Assembly (NCBI GenBank): GCA_000697355.1
Contig: JNEN01001244.1
Coordinates: forward strand, 248,001-312,000
Reading direction: 5' to 3'
DNA: 64,000 bases
Source: Syncephalastrum monosporum B8922
Lineage: Eukaryota > Mucoromycota > Mucoromycetes > Mucorales > Syncephalastraceae
Both the position numbers and the translations under genes were made by a program. The notes below the pieces were generated by a model that was given only the letters and a program-made list of their open reading frames with translations, was not told the origin of the DNA and did not search any database. Positions 1-10,942 of this stretch are shown here, piece after piece. Position 1 is the stretch's first letter; the number at the start of each line of letters is the position of its first letter.

Positions 1-239
1 CAGCGCGGTGTTTCCGCTTAGGATTGGCTTAGGATTGGCTTGGGACTGGACTGCGATACCGACAACATGACCAGAACGAGCGCGCATGTGACTGTCAGGT
101 GAAGCTTATGTAAATAGGATCGTTCGGTGTGGTAGTAACTATACTGAACACTGTAGTCGGCGGAGTAAGCACCTTAGGGCACGTCGGGAATATCTGTTAT
201 AGACTGTGATGGAGGATTGGGGCGAGATCATATCGACAT

Positions 240-957
240 CTATCGTGGAGTGGTTTCTGGGGTGTGCATTGATCCACTAGTTGGAGTGGACGAGTGCCGA
301 GCTTGCATTAACTGGAGTGTGGTCGGACATTGTAGTACTGTAGAGGCCACAGTGACTGATGGTGCTTGTGTGCTATCTCGCTCTTGTTGACTTTGGAAAT
401 GCTCTCCGGTAAGTTCGGGCGGCTTGGCTTTGAAGACACCGAACGAGGACTGGCTTGGGGACAATTGGTCACCAAATGGTCGTCTGAGTTAAAACAGTAA
501 CGCTTTTCGCGATTCAAACGCGTCTATCGGGCTTTAAGCTTGAAGCAGGGACTCTGTGCTTCTCTTTGTTGCAGAAGTTGCAACGGAACGGCATGCCAGG
601 CTAGCGGCCGGTAATGATACGTTAGCGCCCGCTGACATTAACTTCAATTTTAAGAACTTCAATTTCATGATTGAGGGCTTGCAAAGGGGTGTCTTTTGCC
701 GTTCCGGCAGAAGTCTCAATCATAGCAAAGCCTTTTGAATTAAGCTGTCCTCCTGCGGAGTAGGCGCATAATTGCACATGCAAAAACATTCCCGTAGCAG
801 CTGAGCCACTCTCGAACCATAGGTTCCAAAACGAGATGGCTACGGCGAACTTGAATTGTCTGGCATGTTCATTGATAGTCGCGATAACGCTCGATGTCTC
901 AACCATGGCGTAGCTAGTGCCCTTAAGTTCTTGTATGTCGTTAATAGGGGTAATCAT
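240..957 (-). pseudogene. Decayed retrotransposon gag-like region
   Basis: Broken minus-strand reading frames (about 957-622, 719-534 and 517-308) lie in the order expected of a gag gene. The last contains a defective zinc-knuckle-like stretch, C-F-N-S-D-D-H-L-V-T-N-C-P: the H-x4-C half is intact, but the second Cys and its neighbour are missing compared with a C-x2-C-x4-H-x4-C knuckle. No reverse transcriptase, integrase or LTR was recognised, so this is at most a fragment. The family assignment is inference from one short motif. Confidence 0.3.
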
Positions 958-1111
958 AGTGGGGAGACCTCAAATATTTGCGGCGGCTAGACAAGGAACC
1001 GGGCTAGAAACGTATCAGGAAGCGGCACCAGTAATAGCGTCCCGTTGTAAGGTTTTGGTAATACCTCCAAGGCACGTAACTAGCTTCGAAGTAAAAAATG
1101 TGGATAAGAAG

Positions 1112-1728
1112 GTAATTGATACGGCCAACCCCCTCCTACTAAATGAAGATCGATTTGAAGCACAGCCTCTGTAACGGTCTAAATACTGTAGGATGACTCT
1201 TTATGCTGACTACAACAACTCGTACATATGCATTTAGCTCAGGCAGATTGTGTATTTATATTTCTCTAGCGTCATTATCACTGCTTGCAATAAGAGTTAA
1301 ATAAGCAAAAGATCTTCCAATATGACAATACGCGTCAACGCGCGTCATAGCCAAGAATTCAGGAAGAAAGTAGCCAGAGAGGTAATGGCATCGTGTCCTA
1401 AAACGACAAATACTTATAGTGCATTTTTAAACAGATCCGTGGCCGTTGTGGTATAGGATTATCTATTTAGTAGTTGTGTCCTTGATGAGTAAGCCGTCAT
1501 TATGATATTTTATGATTGGATGTACGATTGCTTCACACATACAATATACGTGACCAAGCATCTTCAGAGGCAAACCACCCTCGGGGAGAGCTATATGCAT
1601 ACGACTTACTGTAGTCAGTATAGAGAGTCATCCTATTAGGCTACGACAGAGGCTGTGGTTCAAATCGATCCTTATTCAGTAGGGGGGGTGGCCGCAAGGC
1701 GGAGGGAGGGTATGGCCGTATCAATTAC
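1112..1728. mobile_element. 617-bp terminal-inverted-repeat element (copy A)
   Basis: The ends are perfect inverted 15-mers: GTAATTGATACGGCC at 1112-1126 and its reverse complement at 1714-1728. Homology continues inward as a diverged inverted repeat of about 125 bp (roughly 1112-1242 against 1588-1728). No transposase frame is present, so it resembles a non-autonomous DNA element. Its right two thirds (from about 1360) recur in direct orientation at 2148-2646, which shows that it is a dispersed repeat. Confidence 0.7.
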
Positions 1729-2147
1729 AGGGTAAGAATTACCCGAGAAAATAAAAAAGGGTAAAGTAGTGTCAAATGAAAGAAAAGGTACGAATGAGCA
1801 CCAGCAAAGTTTTGTATAAAAACGTACAAAAACAATAAGTTAGAAAGTGGAAAATGTTAAGAAAAAGATAAAAAGGTAAAAAGAGGGACGAAAAGGTAAT
1901 ATACTAGCAAGTTTATCGGGGTCATAGTTGGGAATGTAGTTTGACAATGCCGAAATGGAGTTGTGCAGACTTGTGTTTTTCGATAGTATTTTGATGCAGG
2001 ACCAAAGGAGACTGATACTAGACTCATTCTTGAGGCTCGAAAATGGTCTTGTAGCGACTTGCAAGCAGATATGAGAGAAATTGGAGTCTGTATATAAGAG
2101 ATATAGGATTTAATTGTATAGTGTTGCTAATTCAATGTCTGAATCCT
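1729..2147. other. Spacer between repeat copies
   Basis: AT-rich sequence between the two repeat copies. No convincing coding frame or RNA gene was seen. Confidence 0.5.
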
Positions 2148-2646
2148 ATCATCATGAGTCATGCTAAGTCGGAAAGGAAGTAGCCAAGGTGAGAGCATCG
2201 TGTCCGCAGAACGACAGATACTTCTTTTAGTGAGCCTTGAAACCGAGTCGTGGCCGTAGTGGTATAGGATTATCTGTTGAGTAGTCGTGTCCTTGATGAG
2301 TAAGTCTTCATCATGACTATGTCGTTGTCGTGGCTGGATGCACAGTTGCTTAACACTTACATTACGCATGATCAAACACATCTTGTCTGTATACAATCAG
2401 ACGCGGTTTAGTGTCTACACCACAAGGCCGCCAATACATTGTATGGAACGGAGAGCAATTCCCGACATCTTCAGAGGCAACATCTCCCCCCCTCTGGAGA
2501 GCAATATGCATACAGGTTGCTGTAGTTAGCATAGAGAATCATCCTGTTTGGGCTGCGGCAGCTGCTGTGGTTGAAATCGGTCTTATTTAGTTAGAGGGTA
2601 GAGGGGTGTTTGGCCGCAAGGGAGAGGGGATGGCCTTATCATTTAC
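2148..2646. mobile_element. Truncated second copy (B) of the inverted-repeat element
   Basis: Direct-orientation relative of copy A. Shared blocks include the one around 2225-2310 (with TGGTATAGGATTATCTGTTG) and the right terminal block ending GGCCTTATCATTTAC at 2632-2646. It lacks the left inverted terminus of copy A but carries about 90 bp (roughly 2370-2465) that copy A has lost. The two copies are clearly diverged, so insertion was not recent. Confidence 0.65.
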
Positions 2647-3287
2647 CGCGATGAAAACGGGCCAGTAGAATTGTTTTGAGAACTGTGTTCCCCAAAGGGA
2701 GGGGGGAGTTTGGACCAGGCAAGGGCGCAGAATGTGGAGAGCGGACAGAGACACGAGTAGGTTCAGGCATCAAGCATGAATCAATTACTGACAGTATGCT
2801 GTGTAGTAAAGAAGAACTCTCTTGATGCCAATGTGCAGGCCACTGGTAGCAATATAGTTGCTACTACGTTTGCTACCACCATAATATAATAAACTTTACA
2901 TCGGTGAAATGGGTGTTCTCTAGATAGGTATAGCAAGAAGAATTAATATTCTAGATGTGGAAGACTTGATTTTGGAACGACACATATGCTATCTAGATGA
3001 GGTGTTAGTTTAGAAAGCCCTACATAGACGTACATAGTCTACATGACACTACCCGATGTAGAAGAAGCCACCGGTGTGCATCATAAGAGATAAAATGCGC
3101 GTATTTGTCTCTTCTGCACGATTCTTCACGCTGCATTGGGTTCAGTTGCACCCGTCGTAAAATCCTGGTCCTTCAAATATTTATTCTTTTTATTATTTCT
3201 CCTGATATTCTTTATATTATAGCGCGGTGAATTTACGGGTAAAATGAAAATGAAATGAACATCAGTAGTAGCAAGCACCGTGTATAC
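2647..3287. other. Non-coding stretch between repeat B and the HMG gene
   Basis: AT-rich sequence holding the 3' flank of the minus-strand HMG gene. No gene or structured RNA was recognised. Confidence 0.5.
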
Positions 3288-3758
3288 TTATAAAGTTATA
3301 AGCTCCATTTCACCCAGAAAAGCATCGAGGATTGAGTCATCGACGTATCTTGAAGGTGGTGTAATGCAGCTTAGACCGTTATGCGAATTCGCTTCTTCTG
3401 GCAGCTTGGCAAATTGAGGGACGGGGTTGCTTTTCTTCTTCGGTCTGAACGTATAACCAGGATACTTGACAGCGTGAAGAATTTTTTCTTCGTCAGCTTT
3501 CCTTCGATAAAACTCTTGGACATGTGCAGGCTCCGTTTTCCACAAAGCACCAGCCAATTTGGAGATACTCGTGCTATGACAGCGTTCTTGTCCTTTGATG
3601 ATCCGAGAGTTTAGTTGTTGACGGTATAAGATGAAGGCATTTCGTGGTCGAGGGATCCGCTGCTGCTCAAGAAGCTGCTGAGATTTATCTTCTTGCGTCT
3701 TAGAGGAAGAATGCCCAGGGTAGTAATTGATAAAATACAGAGGATGCATATTGGCCAT
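3288..3758 (-). CDS. Sex-locus HMG-box transcription factor (SexM/SexP type)
   Basis: Single-exon 156-aa protein with a MATA-type HMG box at about residues 34-110. It starts with I-P-R-P-R-N-A-F-I-L-Y-R and ends with the K-Y-P-G-Y-x-x-x-P-K-K-K signature of fungal mating-type HMG proteins. Such proteins bind DNA in the nucleus and specify mating type. The start is the first ATG of the frame (CTCCATGGCC). In Mucorales the sex gene lies beside an RNA helicase gene (rnhA) and a triose-phosphate transporter gene (tptA). Here an SF1 helicase starts about 600 bp away in divergent orientation, and tptA is not in the window. Sequence alone does not tell SexM from SexP. Mobile debris downstream fits the repeat-rich character of such loci. 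HMG identity is secure; mating-type function is inferred from family and synteny. Confidence 0.85.
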   Translation of the reverse strand: MANMHPLYFINYYPGHSSSKTQEDKSQQLLEQQRIPRPRNAFILYRQQLNSRIIKGQERCHSTSISKLAGALWKTEPAHVQEFYRRKADEEKILHAVKYPGYTFRPKKKSNPVPQFAKLPEEANSHNGLSCITPPSRYVDDSILDAFLGEMELITL

Positions 3759-4363
3759 GGAGAAGAGGTCTTCGTCTTACTTATAGTACTGAGAACAATG
3801 AAAGTCATTTTTTTAACTCAGCAATTTCCTTAGCCCTGCTCGCCTGCGCATATTGATTGTCTCTCTGGCTCTTTCACTCCTGCATCCGTCATCTGACTCA
3901 GGTGGCTTTTTCGTGCTCTTATAGCATGCGATCGCGACCAGCATCATTCTTTCCCTATGACCACCTGCATGTCTTTTGTATTTGAGTCGGCTGTATGTCA
4001 ATATTGATGTACGTACTATGTGTGAATATTGTAGTAGCATCATTTATGCGACTGGGCGCCATAATTTCCGTCTCATGATTGGCAATCTGCTGTAGATAGC
4101 CTTGGCTGGCGACAATCGACATGTTTAAGTTGAAAGCAAGCGAAAGCATAAAACTTAAGTATAGGCGAAATCTTTTGAATAGGGTGAAAAGTCAATGTTA
4201 AGTTGTGAGTTTATAAGCACAAGGGGCCTCACTTTGAAAATTGGGTCCCTAGGTCGGTGGGACAAGTTAAAATTATTTCCCCATTTCCCGAGCATGACTT
4301 ATGCCAGCGGCTGGTGCACTGCGTTTTTGGTTGGTTGTGCCTCTCGCCTGTACTCTTAAATCC
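3759..4363. promoter_or_regulatory. Divergent promoter region between the HMG gene and the helicase
   Basis: About 600 bp separates the two divergently transcribed sex-locus genes. Short open frames here have no protein-like character. Regulatory role is inferred from position only. Confidence 0.4.
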
Positions 4364-7300
4364 ATGGACTGGAACTTTAACACGTAAAGACCACAGGACG
4401 CGTTTTACTGCTCGAGCTAACGTATGATTACAGCACCTCAGGTCGTCGAAGTGGGCCAAGAGTTGTGAATGCATCGCTGAATACTCTGACGCAACAGTTC
4501 GAGGTTGAAGAAAGAAAATCTCGGTCGAAATTCGACTTCACTGGGCCTACCGATGACCACGAATTCAAGAACAAGCAAAGCGAGTGGACCCAGGAAGGCT
4601 GGGGAAGCCAACCTACGCACGCTGAAGTTGGCTGGGGTGAAGAATATCAAATGACACCATCTTCGAAGGATGCACGTTACAGCAGTCGCGACACCAACGC
4701 CCAGCCTTTCCACTTGAACTTCGACATACACCATGAAGGCAACATTCCGCCGATGAATGACCCCGTTGACTATTCGTCTTTTCGGAGTACTTCTATTATA
4801 CCAGAAGCTGGAGAACTGCTACCTCAGGACATGGGCGACAGTGACACTGGGTGGGACACATCTGCAGACGAGGACGCCTATCAGAGTCAACAGCACACAA
4901 TTCCCTACAACCGAATCGAAGGCGCGTACGACTCGGTCGACCACTACCTTCACACCCACTTTGAACTCATGCGGAGAGACAATCTAATTCCACTACAAAA
5001 TGCTATTCGCTCCTACAGAGCCACAGTGAAGCAAAGCCTTATCACTGACAGTGATCATCAGGAAGTGCTTCTCTCGGGTCGTCAATTCCGTTTGTACGAG
5101 CATGTAAGACTTCCGTGACAAACTTTAATCCCAATCACCGTCTGACGCACTTTTCAGGTCACACTCAAAGCGCTCGTCTTTGGCTCGCGTCAAGTACTCT
5201 ACAGGATTGGGTTTCGACTTCCTTACAGCGTCAGAGGCCTCAAGTGGCCGACTACCAAGCGATTGCTCGAAGGCACAATGGTGCTATTATCCAAAGATGA
5301 CTTTCAAAACGACATTAAAGTCGCCACCGTCGTCCAGCGCGGTGACGACCCCATGAAGGGTGCCAACCGTTTCGAGTACATGATTGACATCGTCCTTGAA
5401 CGAGATAACGACGCCACACCTTTGGGTTTCGGAAACCCATCCATAAATGGGCAGGACGTTTATACCATGGTCAGGAATTCCATTGCCACCGTTTTCACAC
5501 AAATGCTCACATCTCAGACAGATCGAGGCGACCGATGGCTATTTCGAAGGTTTGTACCTGAACATTGCAAGAGCTGTATCTATATCTTTTGATAGCCTAT
5601 CGCCATATCCTCGCCGGGTTCCAAAAGGTCGATCCAGATAATTTGCCGTTTGAAGAATACCTTGTGGAGGCTTCACACGATGTCCAACTTCCCTATTATG
5701 CGGGTGTCAAGAGGAATTACGACGTGAACGTTTGCCATTCACCGCGCAGAGTGCCTGGATCAGCAAAAACTGTCGACATAACACAGACTTGGCCGAAATT
5801 CGATATCGACATGGACGGGACGCAACAAGATGCGTTGAAAACAATCCTGTCCAATAATATTGCGATCGTTCAAGGTGAAGTTGACGTGTTAGGAATATAT
5901 CTTGACTAAACAGAATCATTCAGGTCCCCCTGGTACTGGCAAAACGTATGTTGGTACCTATGCCATGCGCGTTCTTTTAAAGAACCTTCCAGATTCCATC
6001 GGCCCAATTATCTGCATTTGCCAGACAAACCATGGTAATATTTTGGCAGCTAATTCTTATACTTTACTCATTTGTGTTTCAGCGCTGGACCAATTTTTGG
6101 AACACATTCAAAAGTACGACAATCGCATTGTGCGTATCGGCAGCAGATCCAAATCCGAATCGCTTAAAGAGAATCTATTATACGAGTTACGCAAGATCAA
6201 CAAAAATGATATCACCCGTGGACTTGGCTTGGGGCGCCTGTACCGGAAAAGAGACGAAATCTCCAAAAAAATCAAGGAACTGATCAAGGAGTTATACGAG
6301 GACCCCTGCGTGACATTGAAGTACCTGGAGAAAAAGAAACTGCTCAGCAAACCACAGATTAACAGTCTCAAACGACTTGAGACATGGGAAGAAAAGCAAG
6401 AACATAAAGCCAAGAATCAAGGAGAAGCAAGCATCGAAGAAGATGATGAGTGGGTGATCAACTCGGAACCCAAGAAGCCGGTCAGTACTCCTCCAACCCA
6501 GCACAAGAAAACAAGACGTGATCAGAAGGGGAAGTCGCCCAGAGATGACTGGCTTGCGGGCAATCCAAACACGGCCGTTGAAGAAAAGGAGCAAGTCAAT
6601 CCCATTGAGATCTGGTTGAGAGATGCTATTACGTTTGTCAGCAATACCAGAACCATGTACAATATCGCTCAGGAACAGCTAGAATCCCTCCTCGAAGAGA
6701 ACCAAGGACGGTCCTTCGAAGTGGATCAGGAAGAGGAGGAAGCAGATGAAGATGAAGTTCAAGAGCGCGTAGCGAACTTTTTGAGCGACCCCGAACCGCC
6801 CAGAAGAGCCAATGATTTCGTCAACATCGGTGATGCGTACAAGGTGACCGAGACTGGAAGCAGCACGCAAGATGGCAGACGAAAGTTCGTCGACTACTCC
6901 AAGATGTCGCCTGAAAGCGCTTATGATCCGCATGAATTCAACTTTTTCGAAGAAGACGCAACGCCAAACAAACCAGAACATTATGTGCTGCAGCGCTGGA
7001 TGAAAGAAGAATCTGACCTGACGCTGTGGCCGCTCGCAGTGCGTCTGGAGGCGCACCAGAAGTGGGTAACCGAGCGTAACAAGGAATACAGCGCGACTAT
7101 ACGCTCGTTGATGGTCGATTATGCCACGATCAGCAACGAACTGCGAAAAGCCTACCTCAAGGCGGATCTACAGATATGTCGACAATCGAGAGTCATTGGT
7201 ATGACGAGTACAGCTGCGGTACGCATTTAATATAAATATGGCATAACCCATATTTCCTGCTAATGTCATGATAGGCGAAATATCACGATTTGCTAGAATT

Positions 7301-8626
7301 AGTACGGCCCCGTATTATGGTAGTCGAGGAAGCTGCAGAGATGCTGGAAGCGCACATAGTATCCGCTCTAACACCCTCCCTTCAACATCTCATCTTGATC
7401 GGGTATGCTGCTTGGAATAGTTGTCTTTGTAAATAACTTTTCTTGCCTTTCCTAGTGATCATCAACAACTACGCCCTCAAACAGCTGTCCACGCTCTCTC
7501 CGAGCGTCACTGTATGAGTGTTTCACTCTTTGAACGCTTTGTACATAATAGGCTGCCTTTCTCCCGTTTATCGCACCAGCGCCGTATGCGGCCTGAAATC
7601 CGTATGTTTGTGGATCCTATCTACAATGATCCTCCTTTGCAGGATCACGCCATAGTCAAGAAATACCCTGCCGTGACAGGCGTCGACAAGCCGGTGTTTT
7701 TCTTGAGCCATACTGAACCCGAAGAATCTTTGGCCGACACGGCGTCCAAATGCAACACGCATGAAGCAGAGATGGCGGCCAGGCTGTCGACATATTTGCT
7801 CCTCCAAGGCTACGGTGCTGAAGACATTACGATCATTACCATGTATGCGGGTCAGCGCAGCAAGATTAAGCAAGCACTGAGAGCGGAGCGACGGCCCTCG
7901 CTAGATACCTCTCTCATCCAAGTTAGCAGCGTGGATGGGTACCAGGGCGAGGAGAACAAGATCATCATTTTGTCGCTCGTGCGTAGCAACTCATCTGGCA
8001 CGATTGGTTTCTTGAAAGTGCCGAACCGTGTCTGTGTCAGTCTGTCTCGAGCCAAACATGTACGTAATAGGTGAAAGAGGCCCTGACGTGGGTGTGCTGA
8101 TCTGCATATTAGGGCATGTATATCCTTGGCAATGCCGGACTTTTGTGCCAAAAAAGCGACTTATGGAACGAGATTATCGGCAACTTGGAAGACTATCCTG
8201 TAAAGATGATCGGGAACCGACTGCCCTTGCGTTGTCAAAAGCATGGTGCCCTGACTGAGGTTCAGTTCCCGAACGACTTCTCCACCATCCCAGAGGGTGG
8301 TTGTACGCGGGAATGCAACGAGAAGCTGCGGTGCGGCCACTTTGTAAGTGTGATCCAATGCGGAAGACAACGGGTTTTTCCTCACATCATGCTTCTAGTG
8401 TAACCTAGCATGTCATCCTTACTCGCATGAGGACACCCGCTGCCATCAAGACTGTCTTCGCAAGATGGAAGGGTGTGGGCACCGATGTGTGCGCCAGTGC
8501 TGCGAACCGTGTGGACCGTGTATCACGCAGGTCTCGAGACAATTCTCCTGCTTTCACGAAGTAACAGATGACTGTAGCAAGGTACAGCGCTTGACCCGGT
8601 GCAACAGATGCGGACAAGGGCAGTAG
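4364..8626 (+). CDS. rnhA: SF1 RNA helicase with NFX1-type zinc fingers (RnhA-like)
   Basis: Eleven exons (4364-4383, 4434-5103, 5158-5469, 5522-5549, 5596-5874, 5924-6034, 6083-7218, 7275-7402, 7456-8059, 8113-8343, 8399-8626) encode 1,248 aa. Visible helicase motifs are Walker A GPPGTGKT (437-444), motif II V-V-E-E-A-A-E (868-874), motif III G-D-H-Q-Q-L-R-P (895-902), then D-G-Y-Q-G-E-E and V-S-L-S-R-A-K-H. The C-terminus is Cys/His-rich (C-x3-C, C-G-H-F, C-G-H-R-C) as in ZNFX1/Hrr1-like proteins, which act in RNA-silencing-linked RNA metabolism. A long acidic, charged insert sits between motif I and motif II. The start is a 20-nt first exon; the intron after it has a CTAAC branch site. Position beside the HMG gene supports the sex-locus helicase rnhA. 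The helicase family is secure; the orthology is inferred. Confidence 0.88.
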
Positions 8627-8975
8627 AGCGGCCTAGGTTGCTTCCCCTTCCGCCGGTGCCGCGAAAGAGAAAAAAAATAAAAATGCCATCGACCGTGCGT
8701 TTCCACAGTCAATTGACTCTATATATGTAAAATGAGGGCAAACGCGCCAATACCGAGCTGCGGAAAATAGATCCTTTTGTCTAGTTAGCAATGACGCGAT
8801 ATGTAGAAAATATGAATAAACAGAATAGCAGTAAATGGGTGGACAATGTTAATCGGAGCTGGCGCGGACGTGGCTTTCGCACGAACAGGGCACCCCAATT
8901 TCTCACGCGTCAAGAACAGTGGATTCAAAGGCACCGTTTTTGTTTTTTTTTTTCTTTTATTATCTTTACAAGAAA
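8627..8975. other. Intergenic, 349 bp
   Basis: 3' flank of the helicase and 5' flank of the dipeptidase, with a T-rich tract around 8940-8958 just upstream of the ATG. Nothing else was seen. Confidence 0.5.
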
Positions 8976-10729
8976 ATGGTTCAACAGTTTTTGGACTACG
9001 TCGAGAAGAACCAAAGCTCTTTTGTAGAGCGTCTGCGAAAGGCTGTTGCTATCCCCAGGTAATCACTCCCCACTCTCCCCCTCGTGACCCTCCGTAGAAT
9101 GAGTCGCTGACTCGCGTCCTTTCCCAGTGTGAGCGGCGATCCCAACCATCGCCAGGATGTCTTCCGCATGGCCGAGTTCTTGCAAGGCGAGCTGAAGGCT
9201 TTGGGTGCAGACAATGTCGAGACGCGTGACCCGGGTGAGCAGGACTTCCACGGCACCAAGCTTCCTTTGCCTCCCATCGTGCTTGCCACGGTCGGCACCG
9301 ACCCCAAGAAGAAGACCGTTCTTGTCTACGGTCACTACGATGTGCAGCCGGTAATGTGACTATAAGGAGCTGGTATCGGCAGCGTGTATTTATCAAAAGG
9401 CTCTGTAGGCTCTGAAAGAAGACGGTTGGGCCACCGACCCCTTCACGCTCGTTGAGGATGACCAGCAGCGCTTGATTGGACGCGGCAGCTCGGACGATAA
9501 GGGCCCTGTTTTAGGCTGGATCAACGTAGTCGAGTCGCACGTCAAGCTGGGCCTGGAGCTGCCTGTGAACCTCAAATTCTGCCTCGAAGGCATGGAAGAG
9601 TCCGGCTCGGAGGGTCTCGAGAAGATCATCTACAGCGAAGCATCCAACTACTTTAAGGATGTCGACGCCGTCTGTATCTCTGATAACTACTGGCTCGGCA
9701 CTACGAAGCCTTGCCTGACCTATGGTTTGCGCGGCGTATCCTACTTCCACCTGACTGTCCGCGGTCCCGCACGCGACCTTCATTCCGGTGTCTTTGGTGG
9801 CACCGTGCACGAACCCATGACGGATCTTTTCGCCGTGATGAGCAAGCTTGTAACGCCCACTGGCAAGATCTTGGTTCCTGGTATCTATGACCAAGTACGC
9901 GCCATGACAGGTATACAAAAGAGGAGGCTATTTTGCATTTTTTTCTTTTTTTGCTGACTCAATATGCGTCTCTCTCGTCAGATGAGGAACAGAAGACGTA
10001 TGAGAACTTGGCCTTCGAGATGAAGGAGCTCCATGACGCCGTTGGCAGCGAAATCAATATCCATGATGATGTGCGCGGTGTTTTGCAACATCGCTGGCGA
10101 TACCCTTCGCTGTCCCTCCACGGTATTGAGGGTGCGTTCTACAACCCGGGCGACAAGACGGTCGTGCCCGCTTGCGTGATCGGCAAGTTCTCGATCCGCA
10201 CGGTGCCTGACATGGGCATGGACAAAGTGACCGAGCTCGTAGAAAAGTATGTGACGGACGAGTTCAAGAAGCTCGGCAGCAAGAACACCATGAAGATCGA
10301 GTGCTCGCACGCTGGCAACCACTGGCTCTCTAGCCCGAACCACTGGAACTATGGTACGTTATTTCCATGGACTTGCCTTCCGTAACCGAGGTTTACTAAC
10401 TCTTCCAATTGCAGTGGCTGCTTCCAAGGCGGTGGAGAAGGTCTTTGGTGTCAAGCCTGATCTTACCCGTGAGGGTGGCTCTATCCCGGTGACGCTGTCC
10501 TTCCAGGATGCGCTGCAAAAGAATGTGCTTTTGCTGCCAATGGGACGCGGTGATGATGTAAGACAAGTGTACTACTGTAATATTCACACACACGATCACA
10601 CTCACACACATACGCTTGGATCATGGTTAGGGCGCTCACTCGATCAACGAGAAACTGGATCGTTCGAATTATATTTCAGGCATCAAGTTGCTGGGCGCGT
10701 ACCTTTACGAGGTTGCTCAGCTGGAATAA
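8976..10729 (+). CDS. Cytosolic non-specific dipeptidase (M20 metallopeptidase, CNDP2/Dug1 type)
   Basis: Six exons (8976-9058, 9128-9350, 9409-9910, 9982-10353, 10415-10557, 10631-10729) give 473 aa, essentially the length of animal CNDP2 (475). Metal and catalytic signatures are in order: Y-G-H-Y-D-V-Q-P (first metal His), S-S-D-D-K-G-P (bridging Asp), [10 protein letters not shown] (general-base Glu), [16 protein letters not shown], and the final G-A-H-S-I-N-E-K His. The family uses a dinuclear metal centre to hydrolyse dipeptides in the cytosol; the yeast relative Dug1 acts on Cys-Gly in glutathione turnover. No signal peptide is seen. All splice phases are consistent. Confidence 0.95.
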
Positions 10730-10942
10730 AGTGTGGGATGACTTACTTTTTGCTAATGCATTCTTTTTCTCTTCTTATGATCGTATCAATGTGAGGTTGC
10801 ACAAACCATCCTTTTGCATGTTCGCATACTGCAATGTAGTTCCGACCGCCCGTTTACTTTCTCCTTCTTTTTTTTCCCTATTATAGTACACTACTACACA
10901 CGCAGAACACAGTAAATACAGTAACTTAGCAGACCTAACTCA

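Noticed and set aside
5104..5118. Helicase ORF ending at 5118
   Set aside because: The stop lies in an intron; GT at 5104 and AG at 5157 join in phase to the next helicase exon.
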